Shown here: one piece after another, positions 63,950-64,000 of the stretch | Numbering within the stretch: the stretch's first letter is position 1 | Layout: the number at the start of each line of letters is the position of its first letter | NCBI RefSeq assembly: GCF_016862455.1 | Contig: NZ_BOMZ01000108.1 | Location: forward strand, 40,689 to 104,688 | Source: Actinoplanes utahensis | GTDB lineage: Bacteria > Actinomycetota > Actinomycetes > Mycobacteriales > Micromonosporaceae | Reading direction: 5' to 3' | DNA: 64,000 nt | Translations under genes and position numbers: made by a program | Notes under the pieces: model-generated | The model's database searches: none | What the model saw: the letters and a program-made list of their open reading frames with translations, nothing else | What the model was told of the DNA's origin: nothing

Positions 63950-64000
63950 GCTGGTCGTCACTGCTGTCTCGGGGCGGGCGAGACAGCAGTGACGACCAGC
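63950..64000. repeat. 22-bp perfect inverted repeat at the window edge
   Basis: Arms 63950-63971 and 63979-64000 are exact reverse complements around GGGCGGG. With the G at 63949, the core GGCTGGTC-N5-TGCTGTCTC closely matches the hairpin at 35656-35721. It may extend past the window and could be a terminator for a convergent gene outside. Confidence 0.85.

Overview
The window is high-GC actinobacterial chromosome, and I infer Micromonosporaceae, most likely Actinoplanes or a close relative. The reasons are third codon positions that are almost always G or C, GTG starts, many leaderless transcripts (a TANNNT -10 hexamer six or seven bases before the start codon), actinobacterial families (DUF4240, DUF6328, DUF6703, roadblock and DUF4388-like proteins) and secreted arabinan enzymes with ricin-type lectin domains. 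No rRNA, tRNA, insertion sequence, prophage or CRISPR array was found.

The backbone is a conserved housekeeping block: comEA-comEC-holA, rpsT, lepA, hemW, hrcA-dnaJ, rsmE, HIT, phoH-ybeY-CNNM-cytidine-deaminase-like-era, recO-uppS, ArsR/Zur zinc regulators, glyS, dusB, dgt and dnaG. From memory this matches the order of the Mycobacterium tuberculosis stretch that runs from dnaG to comEA, so the core is inherited vertically. Accessory genes sit between the core genes.

Layout. 1-6708: PrmC-like methyltransferase (cut by the window edge), DNA uptake genes, holA and a repeat-rich membrane protein. 6709-7454: non-coding, with short tandem and inverted repeats. 7455-11969: rpsT, an APH-type kinase, a DUF4240 protein, lepA and a small membrane protein. 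12242-15779 (minus): a PAS sensor without an output domain, a lysozyme-like protein and an enoyl-CoA hydratase. 15811-27154: hemW to era, with a CIRCE operator before hrcA. 27237-37762: acyltransferase, lipoprotein, recO-uppS, and a mixed accessory set (HAD, thiamine-binding-like, MTHFR-like, CehA/McbA-type metallohydrolase, alpha/beta hydrolase). 37779-41138: a five-gene zinc operon, znuA-znuC-znuB-arsR-zur, behind a perfect Zur box. 41152-46934: glyS, dusB and small proteins. 47018-52627: three secreted GH43 enzymes in two transcription units, each preceded by a near-identical LacI-type palindrome. 52746-55823: a five-gene roadblock/DUF4388 cassette without a GTPase. 55944-64000: VOC protein, dgt, dnaG, a drug-type ABC exporter, a YihY/BrkB membrane protein and terminator-like hairpins.

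The most unusual items are the duplicated DUF4388 plus roadblock unit, two very small genes (17031-17141 and 20401-20502), a 45-bp repeat array that lengthens Era, and two large hairpins at distant sites (35656 and 63950) that share a sequence core.
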